DNA of 54,269 bases from Humibacillus sp. (GCA_030452985.1 JAKDLG010000016.1:1-54269), one strand, 5' to 3'; positions 21,487 to 31,892 are shown, counted from the first letter of the stretch. The notes: generated from the letters alone by a model not told the origin. A program made the numbers and translations.

Positions 21487-21695
21487 CCGTGACGGCGTCC
21501 AGCTCTGTGCGAGGTCGAGCGGCTGAGGAACGTCGAAGCGGCCTCGCACCGATCGATGGCGAGCGTTCCCGCCGCCGGACCCCTGGACCTCGCCCGAGCA
21601 CTGCCACCTGCCATCTGCAAATGCACCTGCAACGCACCTGGGGCGTAGACACGACGACGGGACTGAACGTCGTGCCGCAGTCGACGCAACCGACA

Positions 21696-22514
21696 TCAGC
21701 TCTGCGGGTGGCGACTTAGGAAGTCGACCAGGATCTCTGCCACGTCGGAGGTATGGGTGGACGCGACCGAATGGCCGCCGCCTGGCACGACGGCGCTCTC
21801 GGCCTGCGGTAGAAGCCGGAGAACATGGGCACAGGCTGCCGCGAACCAAGCACCGCTGTCACTGCCCCCGACGCAGAACACCGGACACCGGATGGTCGCG
21901 GCATCGTGCGCCTCGAAGTGCCACGCGAGCAGCGCCGGCACGTCGGACTCGAAGAAGGTGGTGGCGTCCCGCTGCATGGCAGCCAGGGAGCCAGGAAGGT
22001 CGCGTTCTGTCTGCTGGCGCCAGTCGGGTCCCGCGAGCATCGTCATGAACTCGTCCAACGCCGCCAGAGGCCCCTTTTTCTGGTAGGTGTGCAGGAGCTG
22101 CAGGTTCGCGGCCCGAAACGGCGAAGCGCCAGGCGCGTGGGCCGGTGGCGGTTCGATGACCGTGAGGGTCTGCACGCTGTCCGGCGCCGATGATGCGAGG
22201 GCCAGCGCGATGGCGGCGCTGAAGCTCACCCCGACAACATGAGCCGGCAGGATGTCCATCGTCGTCATGAGAGCACGGCAGTCAGCAGCCTCGGCGTTCA
22301 CCGACCCCTGACGCGGCGCCGGCCCACCCGCGGGGTAGCCCCTGCGGTGATAGTGGACCACCCGGAACCGGCCACGGGCCGCCGTTCGCTCCGCCAACGG
22401 GCGCAGCTCGTCAACCGAGAGCGCGGTCTGGATGATCACGACCGGCTCGCCCTCGCCCATCACCTCGACCTCGAGGTCGACGTCACCGACTGAGATGATC
22501 TCCAGAACACCCAC
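21696..22514 (-). CDS. Alpha/beta hydrolase
   Basis: 272 residues. Nucleophile elbow GVSFSAA, oxyanion region ahead of VVHYHRRGYPAGG, cap region with FFESDVPALLAW, and C-terminal CVGGSDSGAWFAA plus GGGHSVASTHTSDVAEILVDFL with the catalytic His. The fold is certain but the substrate (ester, lactone, epoxide) cannot be read. GTG 22514 has GGAGG close upstream. Divergent from the secreted beta-propeller gene and tail-to-tail with the FAD oxidoreductase, about 210 bases away. Confidence 0.88.
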   Translation of the reverse strand: MGVLEIISVGDVDLEVEVMGEGEPVVIIQTALSVDELRPLAERTAARGRFRVVHYHRRGYPAGGPAPRQGSVNAEAADCRALMTTMDILPAHVVGVSFSAAIALALASSAPDSVQTLTVIEPPPAHAPGASPFRAANLQLLHTYQKKGPLAALDEFMTMLAGPDWRQQTERDLPGSLAAMQRDATTFFESDVPALLAWHFEAHDAATIRCPVFCVGGSDSGAWFAAACAHVLRLLPQAESAVVPGGGHSVASTHTSDVAEILVDFLSRHPQS

Positions 22515-22694
22515 CTGCCCTCCGTTCCAATTCTGACACGACGACGACGTTGCCTCCCATATCGTCTCGGGAGTCTGACGCTCCCGCGTCTGAGCAGAAC
22601 AACATCGGCCCTGGAGGTATCTGCGCGATCAGCCGCGCCTCCGACCAGAGGCGCGTAGCGTCGATACGCCAGATCGCTCGAGGGGAGCCCTGTC

Positions 22695-23714
22695 ATGCAG
22701 TTCCGAGCCCGTTCCAATCCCCACCAGCGCCGCCGGCTGCGCCTGGCTGGGGCGCTGACGGCGGCCACCGTCAGTCTGGGTGCTACCGCGATCGCCGCGC
22801 CACTCGACGCCGACGCAGCACCCGGCCCGCGTGTCGTCGCCAGTGTCTCGGTGCCGGGCATTCCGGCCATGCTCGCCATGAACAGCAACACCCATACGCT
22901 CTACGTCGCCAACGCCGACACCTACCGGGTCGCCGTGATCGACGGAACCTCCCGAAAGATCGTCACCCACGTCGGCCCGTTCGACTGCTGCGCACTGACA
23001 CCGGCCCTGGTAGCGGTCAACCAGGGCTCCAACACGCTGTACGCCGTCAACATCGACGAGGCCGAGGTCTTTGCCTCCCACGGTCGACGGCACCACTACG
23101 TTTCGAGTCCAGTTCTGCCGTCGCAACCGGAGACCATCGCCGTGAACCGACGGCTCAACTCGGTCTACGTCACCGACAGCGAGAACTCCGAGCTGCTGGT
23201 CCTCAACGCCCGCACGCTGGCTGTCGAGGCGACGGTCGCTCTGCCCGACAACGGAGCCCCTGGAGCGGTGGGCGTCAACCTGGCAACGGCCCGGGTCTAC
23301 ATCGCCGACCACTGGAACGACACGGTCACGGTTCTCGACGGCCACACCAACACGATCATCGACACCATCCACTCCACCGGTGGCTACTCCGACGTGGCGG
23401 TCGACTCACGTACCAACACGGTCTACGTCGCTGATGCGCTCAATGACGCCGTGACGGTCATCGACGGCAGGAGCGACACGGTCGCGCGGAAGGTCGCCGT
23501 CAGGGGCGCGACGGCGGTGGCGGTGGACGGAGGTCGCGGCACGGTTCTGGTCAGTGGCACCGCCGGAGTCTCCGTGCTCGATGCGGCCGCGGGCACCATC
23601 ACCAGCACGGTCGCTGTCCCTGGTCCGGGCGATGTGGTGATCGACACGCACGCCAACCGGGCCTATGTCGCCTTCGGGCACGGTGTGAAGGTGATCGCCG
23701 GCCTACCCGAATAA
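22695..23714 (+). CDS. Secreted YncE/YVTN beta-propeller protein
   Basis: 339 residues. The N-terminus has a signal peptide (RRRLRLAGALTAATVSLGATAIAAP). About six or seven repeats follow, each with a TxTVYVAD or TLYVAN strand and a V(T/A)VIDG strand, spaced 40-45 residues, the YVTN propeller pattern. It should be an extracytoplasmic scaffold or ligand-binding protein without obvious catalysis. A TAGCGT hexamer about 38 nt upstream could be its -10, and GAGGGGAG is the Shine-Dalgarno. CC pair (DCCAL) near residue 98 may form a disulphide. Confidence 0.88.
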   Translation: MQFRARSNPHQRRRLRLAGALTAATVSLGATAIAAPLDADAAPGPRVVASVSVPGIPAMLAMNSNTHTLYVANADTYRVAVIDGTSRKIVTHVGPFDCCALTPALVAVNQGSNTLYAVNIDEAEVFASHGRRHHYVSSPVLPSQPETIAVNRRLNSVYVTDSENSELLVLNARTLAVEATVALPDNGAPGAVGVNLATARVYIADHWNDTVTVLDGHTNTIIDTIHSTGGYSDVAVDSRTNTVYVADALNDAVTVIDGRSDTVARKVAVRGATAVAVDGGRGTVLVSGTAGVSVLDAAAGTITSTVAVPGPGDVVIDTHANRAYVAFGHGVKVIAGLPE

Positions 23715-23864
23715 GCAGCCCGCAAGGGTCGGCCCGGCCGTTCATGTCCACTCCCAGGCCGGGAGCCCGTGCGGGCAGGGCCGGCGGTTCGGGAATGGCC
23801 GGAAGGCCTGCCACGGGACTGAGACGTGGCGGCCGGGCCGGGCGGCTGCTTCTAGACTTGACCC

Positions 23865-25226
23865 ATGATGTCTCGCCTCGACCTGCGCGGTCGCACGCTC
23901 GACGTGCGCTTTCTGCGCAGTGCCTTGCCCCGTGCCGAGTTCGACGTCACGGCCGCCCTCGAGCAGGTGCGGCCGATCTGCGACGACGTGCGTCATCGTG
24001 GGGCCGAGGCCCTGCTCGAGCTCGGTGAGCGGTTCGACGGTGTGCGCCCCACCCGCCTGCGCGTGCCGGCGGAGGTGCTGAGGGCCGCGCTCGACCAGCT
24101 CGAGCCCGACCTGCTGGCAGCCCTCGAGGAGTCGATCCGCCGAGCTCGTCTCGTGCACGCCGACCAGCGCCGCACCGACACCACCACCCACGTCGTTCCC
24201 GGTGGCACCGTCACCGAGCGCTGGGTGCCCGTCGACCGCGTCGGCCTCTACGTTCCCGGTGGCATCGCGGTCTACCCGAGCAGCGTCATCATGAACGTCG
24301 TTCCCGCGCAGATCGCCGGGGTGGAGTCGCTGGCCGTCACCTCGCCGCCGCAGCGGGAGAACACCGGCGTCTTCGCCGGCTACCCCAACCCGACGATCCT
24401 CGCCACCTGCGCCCTGCTCGGAGTCGAGGAGGTCTACTCGGTCGGAGGGGCGCAGGCCGTCGCCATGTTCGCCTACGGCTTCGACGAGCAGGTCGAAGAG
24501 GGCGGCGTGACCCAGACCCTCACCTGCGAGCCCGTGTCGCTCGTGACCGGCCCGGGCAACATCTGGGTCGTGGCGGCCAAGCGTCTGCTCAAGGGGGTCA
24601 TCGGCATCGACGCCGAGGCCGGCCCCACCGAGATCGCGATCCTCGCCGACGACACCGCCGACCCCGACCACGTGGCGGCCGACCTCGTCAGCCAGGCCGA
24701 GCACGACCCGCTCGCCGCCGCCGTGCTCGTCACCGACAGTGAGCAGCTCGTCGACGACACGGTGGCCGCGCTGGCCGCCCGCGTGCCGGCCACCAAGCAC
24801 TCCGATCGGGTGGCGGTGGCCCTGACGGGCACCCAGTCACGGCTGGTACTCGTCGACGACCTCGAGGCCGGTCTCGCCGTCGTCAACGCGTACGCCGCCG
24901 AGCACCTCGAGATCCAGACGCGGGATGCCGCTGCCGTGGCCGCCCGCGTGCGCAACGCCGGGGCCGTGTTCGTCGGCCCTCACTCACCGGTCAGCCTCGG
25001 CGACTACGCCGCGGGGTCGAACCACGTGCTGCCCACCGCCGGCTGCGCGAGCCACTCGAGCGGCCTGTCGGTGCAGTCGTTCCTGCGCGGCATCCACGTC
25101 GTCGACTACGACGAGGCGGCGCTGCGCGACATCGCCCGCCACGTCGTCACGCTCGCCCAGTCCGAGGACCTGCCCGGCCACGGCGAGGCGATCACTGCCC
25201 GCTTCGGCGACGAGGTGCCGCGGTGA
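23865..25226 (+). CDS. hisD: Histidinol dehydrogenase
   Basis: 453 residues. Conserved blocks include [56 protein letters not shown] and [15 protein letters not shown], which carry the zinc ligands and catalytic residues. It makes the last two oxidations, histidinol to histidine, with NAD. First gene of the operon: a TAGACT box sits 6 nt before the ATG and no Shine-Dalgarno is present, consistent with a leaderless mRNA. The stop overlaps the hisC GTG (GTGA). Confidence 0.97.
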   Translation: MMSRLDLRGRTLDVRFLRSALPRAEFDVTAALEQVRPICDDVRHRGAEALLELGERFDGVRPTRLRVPAEVLRAALDQLEPDLLAALEESIRRARLVHADQRRTDTTTHVVPGGTVTERWVPVDRVGLYVPGGIAVYPSSVIMNVVPAQIAGVESLAVTSPPQRENTGVFAGYPNPTILATCALLGVEEVYSVGGAQAVAMFAYGFDEQVEEGGVTQTLTCEPVSLVTGPGNIWVVAAKRLLKGVIGIDAEAGPTEIAILADDTADPDHVAADLVSQAEHDPLAAAVLVTDSEQLVDDTVAALAARVPATKHSDRVAVALTGTQSRLVLVDDLEAGLAVVNAYAAEHLEIQTRDAAAVAARVRNAGAVFVGPHSPVSLGDYAAGSNHVLPTAGCASHSSGLSVQSFLRGIHVVDYDEAALRDIARHVVTLAQSEDLPGHGEAITARFGDEVPR

Positions 25227-26458
25227 CCGCTGCCACCACGAACGTCGCGGAGTCAGGGGGCCAGGAGCACCCGGCATCCTCGGCGTCGGCGTCGGCGGCG
25301 TCCGAGGTCGAGCGACTGCTGCGGCCCGACCTGCGCGGGCGCACCGCCTATGGGGCGCCGCAGCTCGACGTCGCGGTGCGACTCAACACGAACGAGAGCT
25401 CCTACCCCGTTCCGCGTGACGTCGTTCGCGCGGTGATGGCGGCGCTCGAGGCCGACATCGCCGGGCTAAACCGCTACCCCGACCGAGACTTCACCGCCCT
25501 GCGCAAGGCGCTCGGCGACTACGTCGAACGCCAGTCGGGTGTTGCCTTCGGGGCCGACCAGCTGTGGGCGGGCAACGGTTCGAACGAGGTGCTCGCGCAC
25601 ATCGTGCAGGCCTTCGGTGGTCACGGCCGCACAGCGCTCGGGTTCACGCCCAGCTACTCGATGCACTCGATCATCGCGGAGACTCACGGCACCACCTGGG
25701 TGCACGGGCTGCGCGAGCGCGACACCTTTGATCTCACGGCCGAGTCGGCGGCCGAGCAAGCAGCAGAGCACGATCCGTCGATCGTGTTTCTCTGCTCGCC
25801 CAACAACCCGACCGGAACCGCCTTGCCGTTCGAGGTCATCGGCGCGGTGCTGCACGCCGCCCCGAACGCCGTGGTCGTCGTCGACGAGGCGTACGCCGAG
25901 TTCGCCCGGCCGGGCACGCCGAGTGCCTTGACGTTGGTCGCCGACCACCCGCGCCTCGTCGTCACCCGCACGATGAGCAAGGCGTTCGCCTTCGCGGGCG
26001 GTCGCCTCGGCTACCTCGTGGCCGCGCCCGAGGTCGTCGACGCGCTGCGGCTCGTGCGCCTGCCGTACCACCTCAGCAGCCCCACGCAGACGATCGCCCG
26101 GGTCGCGCTCGAGCACGCCGACGTCATGCTCGCTACGGTCGAGGCGATCAAGAGCCAGCGCGACCGCATCGTCTCGCGTCTGGCCGAGCTCGGGGCCGCG
26201 CCCGTGCCGAGCGACAGCAACTTCGTGCTCTTCGGCAACCTCGTCGATGCTGCCGACACCTGGCAGGCCTTGCTCGAGCAGGGCGTGCTCGTGCGCGACG
26301 TCGGCATCGAGCACCACCTGCGCGTCACGGCCGGCACCCCCGACGAGACCACGGCGTTCCTCGAGGCCATGACACGTCTGGCCCCCACCCACGTCCGCCC
26401 GGCGGCCGGTCAGCAGAACCCCGCCGCGCCCACGACTTCAACAGAGGATCAGCCATGA
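25223..26458 (+). CDS. hisC: Histidinol-phosphate aminotransferase
   Basis: 411 residues. PLP-dependent fold type [12 protein letters not shown] at the start, [26 protein letters not shown], and [18 protein letters not shown] with the PLP Lys in SKAF. It converts imidazole acetol phosphate to histidinol phosphate using glutamate. The GTG start overlaps the hisD stop by 4 nt and its own stop overlaps hisB (ATGA), so the genes are translationally coupled. The first 30 residues are Ala/Ser-rich and less conserved. Confidence 0.97.
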   Translation: MTAATTNVAESGGQEHPASSASASAASEVERLLRPDLRGRTAYGAPQLDVAVRLNTNESSYPVPRDVVRAVMAALEADIAGLNRYPDRDFTALRKALGDYVERQSGVAFGADQLWAGNGSNEVLAHIVQAFGGHGRTALGFTPSYSMHSIIAETHGTTWVHGLRERDTFDLTAESAAEQAAEHDPSIVFLCSPNNPTGTALPFEVIGAVLHAAPNAVVVVDEAYAEFARPGTPSALTLVADHPRLVVTRTMSKAFAFAGGRLGYLVAAPEVVDALRLVRLPYHLSSPTQTIARVALEHADVMLATVEAIKSQRDRIVSRLAELGAAPVPSDSNFVLFGNLVDAADTWQALLEQGVLVRDVGIEHHLRVTAGTPDETTAFLEAMTRLAPTHVRPAAGQQNPAAPTTSTEDQP

Positions 26459-27123
26459 GCATGTCACCGTCGACCCCCTCGAATGCCGTTGCAGCGCAAC
26501 CGGCGTCGAACGCACAGTCACGGCCGCACCGAACCGCCAAGATCAGCCGCGCCACGTCGGAGTCGACGGTCGAGCTGTGGCTCGACCTCGACGGCACCGG
26601 TGTCGCCGACGTGTCGACCGGTGTGCCCTTCTACGACCACATGCTGAACTCGCTGGCCAAGCACTCGCTCATCGACCTGACCGTCAAGGCGGTCGGCGAC
26701 ATCGAGGTCGACGTGCATCACACGGTCGAAGACACGGCGATCGTGCTCGGCCAGGCCCTGCGTCAGGCGCTCGGTGACAAGCGCGGCATCTCGCGGTTCG
26801 GTGACGCCACGGTGCCGCTCGACGAGGCGCTCGCCACCGCCGTCGTCGACGTCGCTGGCCGACCCTACGTCGTGCACGAGGGCGAGCCGGAGGGGCAGCA
26901 GTACGTGCTCATCGGCGGGCACTTCACGGGTTCGATGACCCGGCACGTGTTCGAGTCGTTCGCCACCAACGCCGGCCTCTGCCTGCACGTTCGGGTGCTC
27001 GCCGGGCGCGACCCGCACCACATCGTCGAGGCCCAGTTCAAGGCGGTGGCCCGAGCCCTGCGCTTCGCGATCGCTCGCGACGACCGCGTGGTCGGCATCC
27101 CGAGCGCGAAGGGTGCGCTCTGA
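26455..27123 (+). CDS. hisB: Imidazoleglycerol-phosphate dehydratase
   Basis: 222 residues, the monofunctional dehydratase without the HisB phosphatase domain, as usual in actinobacteria. Manganese-binding motifs are [40 protein letters not shown] and [18 protein letters not shown]. The first 25 residues are a low-complexity Ser/Ala extension; an internal start is possible but the ATGA overlap with hisC supports this one. It ends 3 bases before hisH. Confidence 0.97.
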   Translation: MSMSPSTPSNAVAAQPASNAQSRPHRTAKISRATSESTVELWLDLDGTGVADVSTGVPFYDHMLNSLAKHSLIDLTVKAVGDIEVDVHHTVEDTAIVLGQALRQALGDKRGISRFGDATVPLDEALATAVVDVAGRPYVVHEGEPEGQQYVLIGGHFTGSMTRHVFESFATNAGLCLHVRVLAGRDPHHIVEAQFKAVARALRFAIARDDRVVGIPSAKGAL

Positions 27124-27126
27124 ACC

Positions 27127-27765
27127 ATGGGGGCTGACGTCGTCGTGTTCGACTACGGGAGCGGCAACGTGCGCTCGGCCGTGCGCGCTCTCGAGCGAGT
27201 CGGCGCGAGAGTGACGCTGACCTCAGACCCGGTGAGGGCTCTGGAGTGCGATGGCCTCTTCGTGCCGGGGGTCGGCAACTTCCACGCGTGCATGACCGGC
27301 CTGCGGGCAGCGCACGGCCCGCGCATCATCGGGCGCCGCCTGAGCGGTTCTCGCCCGGTGCTCGGGGTCTGTGTCGGCATGCAGGTGCTCTTCGAGGGTT
27401 CGAGCGAGCCGTCCGACACCCCTCTCGAGGGGCTGGGCGAGTGGCCCGGCACCGTCGAACGGCTCACGGCCGATGTCGTGCCCCACATGGGCTGGTCGCC
27501 GGTCGATCCGGGGGAGGGGAGCCGGCTCTTCTGCGGCATCGAGCAGGAGCGGTTCTACTTCGTGCACTCCTACGCCGCCCTGCGGTGGTTGCTCAAGCCC
27601 GCCGGCGCGTTCGTGGCGGTCGCGCCCGTCGTGACGTGGGCCCGGCACGGCGACCCCTTCGTGGCGGCCGTCGAGAACGGTCCCCTCACCGCCACTCAGT
27701 TCCACCCCGAGAAGTCGGGGGATGCCGGCCTGCACCTGCTCGAGAACTGGCTCCACACGCTGTGA
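27127..27765 (+). CDS. hisH: Imidazole glycerol phosphate synthase, glutaminase subunit
   Basis: 212 residues. Class I amidotransferase triad: Cys in [10 protein letters not shown], His in TQFHPEKSG and the Glu three residues later. [16 protein letters not shown] and [12 protein letters not shown] are HisH-typical. It feeds ammonia to HisF. Starts 3 bases after hisB. The next his gene, hisA, lies 585 bases further on, after a scar of deleted genes, and hisF is not in the window. Confidence 0.96.
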   Translation: MGADVVVFDYGSGNVRSAVRALERVGARVTLTSDPVRALECDGLFVPGVGNFHACMTGLRAAHGPRIIGRRLSGSRPVLGVCVGMQVLFEGSSEPSDTPLEGLGEWPGTVERLTADVVPHMGWSPVDPGEGSRLFCGIEQERFYFVHSYAALRWLLKPAGAFVAVAPVVTWARHGDPFVAAVENGPLTATQFHPEKSGDAGLHLLENWLHTL

Positions 27766-27774
27766 CCGCTGTGG

Positions 27775-27935
27775 TCAGTACTGACCGGGCCACGCTCGAC
27801 TGCTCCTGACCCACTGACCCGGCACCTTGTCGAGCACCCGGGTGGGGTCGGCCCCCAGCATCCGTCGAGCAACTCGCCGTAGACGGCGCGGAAGCCGGTG
27901 GGGGTCTTGCGGTCACCGTCGTCGAGGTCGGTCAG
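27775..27935 (-). pseudogene. DUF1501 protein, C-terminal remnant
   Basis: On the minus strand LTDLDDGDRKTPTGFRAVYGELLDG continues, after one missing base, into LGADPTRVLDKVPGQW, then a stop at 27775-27777. Inserting one G restores DGWLGADP, the canonical ending of DUF1501 proteins. Only about 55 residues of the usual 400 or so are left. Confidence 0.65.
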
Positions 27936-27957
27936 GCGTCGGCGCCGTCGCTGGACG

Positions 27958-28182
27958 TCATTGACCCGAAGTCGGGCCAGCAGCGCTGACGCGCGGCCTC
28001 GCCTCGAAGGCGGGAACGGGCGTCGCCGTCGAGCCGGGGTCGTCGCCCGAATCGGCCCGTAGCGACTGCTGCACCCAGGCAGGCGCGCCCTGCCGGACCA
28101 CCGCGTCGGCGCGGGCGCCGGAACCGCCGAAGCCGGCCGAGCGCACGAGGTGGGCGCTCTGGACCCAGCTGGTCGAGGTCAT
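27958..28182 (-). pseudogene. DUF1800 protein, N-terminal remnant
   Basis: 74 residues beginning [19 protein letters not shown], then [14 protein letters not shown] and DPGSTATPVPAF. This is the style of the N-terminus of DUF1800 proteins (HLLRRAGFG...), which are normally about 450-600 residues. It breaks off where the DUF1501 C-terminus begins. DUF1800 and DUF1501 genes normally follow each other in this order, so one internal deletion explains both remnants. The ORF could still be translated. Confidence 0.6.
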
Positions 28183-28350
28183 GCGCTCACTGTGCCGTCG
28201 GCGTGTTCGGGTCGTGTCAGGGACGGGTCCGATCCTGGTCTCGATGCCGGGCCGCCCGGGCGGCCGGGTCGAGCGGGATGCGTAGCCGCACGGCATACTT
28301 GGAGGCTCCCGAAAGACTCCCATCTCGCACCCAGCAGGAGACCATCGCCG

Positions 28351-29091
28351 ATGAGCCAACCACGACTCGAGCTGCTTCCCGCCGTCGACATAGCGGGCGG
28401 GCAGGCGGTGCAGCTGGTTCAGGGCGTCGCCGGCACCGCCCAAGGCTACGGCGACCCGCTGGCGGCAGCGATGGCCTGGCAGGAGCAGGGTGCCGAGTGG
28501 GTGCACCTCGTCGACCTCGACGCTGCGTTCGGTGGGGGCAGCAACCGGGAGGTCATCGACTCCATCGTCGGCCGGCTCGACATCGACGTCGAGCTGTCGG
28601 GCGGCATCCGTGACGCCGAGTCGCTCGAAGCGGCGCTCGCCACCGGGTGCCGGCGCGTGACGATCGGCACGGCGGCCCTCGAGAACCCCGAGTGGACGGC
28701 GTCGATCATCGCCGAGCACGGCGACCGGGTCGCCATCGGCCTCGACGTGCGCGGCACGACGCTGGCGGCCCGGGGCTGGACCAGCGAGGGCGGCGAGCTC
28801 TGGCCGACCCTCGAGCAGCTCGACCGCGAGGGCTGCGCCCGCTACGTCGTCACCGACGTCAAGACCGACGGCATGATGCAGGGCCCGAACCTCGACCTGC
28901 TGCGCTCGGTCTGCGAGCGCACCGACCGGCCGGTCGTCGCGTCCGGTGGGATCTCCGCCCTTCGTGACCTCACGGCCATCCGCGAGCTCGTCGAGATCGG
29001 CGTCGAGGGTGCGATCGTCGGGTCGGCGCTCTACCAGGGGGCGTTCCGGCTGTCCGAGGCGCTCGACGTGGCCGGTCGCCCGTTGCTGTGA
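28351..29091 (+). CDS. hisA: Phosphoribosyl isomerase (HisA/PriA)
   Basis: 246 residues, TIM barrel. [18 protein letters not shown] holds the first catalytic Asp, with [39 protein letters not shown] (second catalytic Asp) and [11 protein letters not shown]. In actinobacteria this enzyme (PriA) usually also performs the TrpF step of tryptophan synthesis; that is family knowledge, not shown here. AGGAG lies 11 nt before the ATG. CATACT about 65 nt upstream may be its own -10, which would separate it from hisDCBH. The stop overlaps the next start (GTGA). Confidence 0.96.
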   Translation: MSQPRLELLPAVDIAGGQAVQLVQGVAGTAQGYGDPLAAAMAWQEQGAEWVHLVDLDAAFGGGSNREVIDSIVGRLDIDVELSGGIRDAESLEAALATGCRRVTIGTAALENPEWTASIIAEHGDRVAIGLDVRGTTLAARGWTSEGGELWPTLEQLDREGCARYVVTDVKTDGMMQGPNLDLLRSVCERTDRPVVASGGISALRDLTAIRELVEIGVEGAIVGSALYQGAFRLSEALDVAGRPLL

Positions 29092-29894
29092 CTCGCGACC
29101 ACGCCCACGACGACCACCCCGAGCCGTTCGTGGAGTCGGAGCCACCGGCGCCGCCCGCCGACTCTGCCGGCCAGCCGTGGGCGGGCAAGAGCATCCCCAG
29201 CCACGGGTTCTCTGGCGACACCGGGGAGGCGGATGCCGTTCTGCTCGCGGCCCTGCGCGCAGCCGCTGAGCGGCCCTCGCCCGAGGCCGAGCAGGCTGCG
29301 ATGGAGCACGTGGCTCGGGTTCGGTGGCTCGTGCCCGTCGTCGCCGTCGCCGCCGAGGTCGACGACAGCGGCGAGCACGTGGTCGAGACCCGCACCGACA
29401 TGGCCGCCGTCACCCTGACTGCCCCCGACGGGTCGCGGGCCCTGCCCGTGTTCACCTCGCTGCAGGCGCTGGCCGCCTGGGACGCCGCCGCCCGGCCGGT
29501 GCCGGTGCGCGCTGCGGTCGCAGCCCGGTCTGCGATCAGCGAGGAGTGCTCGGTGCTGCTCGTCGACGTCGGTTCCGACCATGCGACCGTGCTGCGCCCG
29601 AGCATGCTGTGGGCGCTGGCCCAGGAACGGGCCTGGGTGCCGAGCCACCATGACGTGCATGTCGCGTCCGCCGTGGCAGCGGCGCTGCAGTCGGAGCCGG
29701 TCGTGGCCGCCCACCGGCTCGAGCCCGGCGAGCCGGTGGGGGCCGGGGTGCTGCGGGTCGTGCTGCAGCTGCCGGCCGGGCTCGACAGCGAGGCCGTGGG
29801 CGCTCTTGCCACCCGCATCGGGGAGCGCATCGCAACCGACGGTGAGACCCGTGCGAGGATCGACGCCCTGACCTTCGCGCTCGAGACGCTCTGA
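29088..29894 (+). CDS. SseB family protein
   Basis: 268 residues. The N-terminal 45 are Pro/Asp/Glu-rich, then an SseB-type domain with [15 protein letters not shown] and the surrounding strands. GTG 29088 overlaps the hisA stop by 4 nt, so translation is coupled. SseB-like genes commonly sit beside priA in Micrococcales, but their role is unclear. No signal peptide or catalytic motif is visible. Confidence 0.85.
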   Translation: MTRDHAHDDHPEPFVESEPPAPPADSAGQPWAGKSIPSHGFSGDTGEADAVLLAALRAAAERPSPEAEQAAMEHVARVRWLVPVVAVAAEVDDSGEHVVETRTDMAAVTLTAPDGSRALPVFTSLQALAAWDAAARPVPVRAAVAARSAISEECSVLLVDVGSDHATVLRPSMLWALAQERAWVPSHHDVHVASAVAAALQSEPVVAAHRLEPGEPVGAGVLRVVLQLPAGLDSEAVGALATRIGERIATDGETRARIDALTFALETL

Positions 29895-29938
29895 TCGCGA
29901 GCCGCACCGTAACGTCGCATGGAACTGGAGGTGGCCCC

Positions 29939-31207
29939 GTGAGTGGAGCACTCGGCTTCGTCGTCGACCCAGCGGTCGACGCCCAGCGGCGGGCCGACCT
30001 GCGCCGGATGCGGATGCTCGCGACCGGCCTGCTCGTGGTGGCTGCCATCGTCTACCTGCTCACCCGCGGGCAGAACACCGGACTGCTGGGCTTCGTCAAC
30101 GCCGGTGCCGAGGCGTCGATGGTGGGCGCCTGCGCCGACTGGTTCGCCGTCACCGCGATCTTCCGGCATCCGCTGGGCCTGCCCATCCCGCACACGGCGC
30201 TCATCCCGCGCAAGAAGGAGATGCTCGGTCGCAGCCTCGAGGAGTTCGTCGGCGAGAACTTCATGCGCGAGGACATCATCCGCGAACGGGTCATCGACGC
30301 CGAGCCCACGCGGCGGGCCGCCGAATGGGTGCTCGGCGATGCCAACGCGAAGCGTCTCGTCGACGAGGTGGCCACCGTCTCGGCGCACGCGCTCGAACGC
30401 ATCCCCGACGCCGACGTGCAGGCCGTCATCGAGCAGGCCGTGCTGCCACGGTTGATGAAGGAGCCGGTCAGCTCGCTCGCCGGCGGGCTGCTCGACCAGG
30501 TGGTCAAGGACAACGCCCACGTCGGCCTCGTCGACCTGGCCCTCGACGAGATCGGGCTCTGGCTGGTCGAGAACGCCGACGTCTTCGAGTCGCTCATCAC
30601 CCGTCGGGCCCCGACGTGGGTCCCCGCCGCCATCAACGACCTGGTCGCGCGCAAGGTGCACACCGAGGCGCTCAAGTGGCTGGCCGACATCCGCCGGGAT
30701 CCGCAGCACGAGGTGCGCGAGGCCTTCGACACGTTGCTGCGTGACCTCGCCGAGAACCTCCAGCACGACCCCGCCACCCAGGAGAAGGCCGAGCGCCTGA
30801 AGGAGCGGCTGTTGTCGCACCCGCAGGTGTCGGTCACGGCGATGTCGCTGTGGATCTCTGCTCGGGGAGTCATGGTGGCGGCTCTGCGTGACGTCAACGG
30901 GCCCCTGCGCACCCGTGCCGTCGAGGAGGTCGTCTCGCTCGCCGAGCGGCTGCTGGCCGACCGCGAGCTGCGTGACCGCATCGACCAGCGGATCTGCGAC
31001 GCGGCCGTGTACGCCGTTGCGCGCTACGGCACCGAGCTGACGGCCGTGATCAGCCAGACCGTCGACCGGTGGGACGGCAAGGAGACGGCCGAGCGGGTCG
31101 AGCTTCAGGTGGGGCGCGACCTGCAGTTCATCCGCATCAACGGCACCCTGGTCGGCGGCCTGATCGGCGTGCTCATCCACGCCGTCTCGATCCTCCTACC
31201 GACCTGA
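29939..31207 (+). CDS. DUF445 membrane-associated protein
   Basis: 422 residues. An N-terminal membrane segment (MLATGLLVVAAIVYLL) is followed by the DUF445 hallmarks EASMVGACADWFAVTAIFRHPLGLPIPHTALIPRKKEMLG (in two pieces), GENFM and a long alpha-helical region. A hydrophobic C-terminus (VGGLIGVLIHAVSILLP) closes it. DUF445 proteins are membrane-anchored with no settled biochemical role. GTG start has GGAGGTGG upstream; TAACGT about 25 nt before it may be a -10 element. Confidence 0.9.
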   Translation: MSGALGFVVDPAVDAQRRADLRRMRMLATGLLVVAAIVYLLTRGQNTGLLGFVNAGAEASMVGACADWFAVTAIFRHPLGLPIPHTALIPRKKEMLGRSLEEFVGENFMREDIIRERVIDAEPTRRAAEWVLGDANAKRLVDEVATVSAHALERIPDADVQAVIEQAVLPRLMKEPVSSLAGGLLDQVVKDNAHVGLVDLALDEIGLWLVENADVFESLITRRAPTWVPAAINDLVARKVHTEALKWLADIRRDPQHEVREAFDTLLRDLAENLQHDPATQEKAERLKERLLSHPQVSVTAMSLWISARGVMVAALRDVNGPLRTRAVEEVVSLAERLLADRELRDRIDQRICDAAVYAVARYGTELTAVISQTVDRWDGKETAERVELQVGRDLQFIRINGTLVGGLIGVLIHAVSILLPT

Positions 31208-31217
31208 CCCCCTGCCC

Positions 31218-31242
31218 CGAACGACTCGTTCGAGGTCGAACG
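31218..31242. promoter_or_regulatory. Overlapping inverted repeats upstream of ohr
   Basis: CGAACGA-C-TCGTTCG (31218-31232) overlaps CGTTCGA-GG-TCGAACG (31227-31242); both are perfect. A third GTTCGAAC lies near 31269. They lie about 175-200 nt before the peroxide-resistance gene and are candidate repressor sites, for example for an OhrR-like MarR protein. No such regulator gene is in the window. Confidence 0.45.
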
Positions 31243-31415
31243 CGCCGGCATACCGCGGCGTTCGCTCACCAACAGCGCGTTCGAACCCGCTTCGGGGCCC
31301 GGATGCCGTCCGCCCGCGCAGCAGTCCTGCCTTTCTCGGCCGCCTCGGGCATCGAATCGGTTCTCCGGTGGTTGTCTCCCGAGTCCGCCTTTTCGCAACA
31401 GACCAGGAGCGTCAG

Positions 31416-31850
31416 ATGACCGCCACCGTCGAAGATCCCACTGCCGCCTACGTCGCATCGGCCACCGCCTCCGGCCGCGAGGGCCGGGCAGTGAGCACCG
31501 ACGGGAAGCTCGACGTGTTCCTCGCCCCGCCGACCGAGCTGGGTGGCTCGGGTGAGGGCACCAACCCCGAGCAGCTGTTCGCCGCCGGGTACGCCGCGTG
31601 CTTCGCGAGCGCCCTGGGTGTCGTCGCCCGACGCAGCGGCGTCAAGGACTTCGACGCGTCGGTCACCGCTGACGTGAGCCTCCACACCACCGAGCAGGGC
31701 GGCTTCAGCCTCTCGGTCGTGCTCGAGGTCGAGCTGCCCGACGGCTTCGACGACGAGCAGGGTCGCACGCTCGTCGAGTCGGCGCACCAGGTGTGCCCCT
31801 ACTCCAACGCCACCCGCGGCAACATCCCGGTCGAGCTGTCGATCGCCTGA
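31416..31850 (+). CDS. ohr: Organic hydroperoxide resistance protein, OsmC family
   Basis: 144 residues. The two redox cysteines are present: Cys62 in GYAACFAS and Cys127 in HQVCPYSNATRGN. The length and N-terminal strands (DGKLDVFLAPPTELGG, GTNPEQLFAAGYAAC) are those of Ohr rather than OsmC. It reduces organic peroxides with lipoyl or dithiol donors in the cytosol. AGGAG lies 7 nt before the ATG; the longer open frame upstream lacks coding character. Followed by an oxidoreductase gene 42 bases on, same strand. Confidence 0.95.
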   Translation: MTATVEDPTAAYVASATASGREGRAVSTDGKLDVFLAPPTELGGSGEGTNPEQLFAAGYAACFASALGVVARRSGVKDFDASVTADVSLHTTEQGGFSLSVVLEVELPDGFDDEQGRTLVESAHQVCPYSNATRGNIPVELSIA

Positions 31851-31892
31851 TCCTGCCTCCAACCACCGAACCCAACCAACGAGAGGTAACCC

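Noticed and set aside
28970-31180. 736-residue minus-strand open frame
   Set aside because: Shadow of hisA, SseB and DUF445 genes; low-complexity composition and no motif.
31261-31290. tRNA T-arm around GCGTTCGAACCCGC
   Set aside because: The flanking bases do not pair as a T stem and no acceptor or anticodon arm can be formed nearby.
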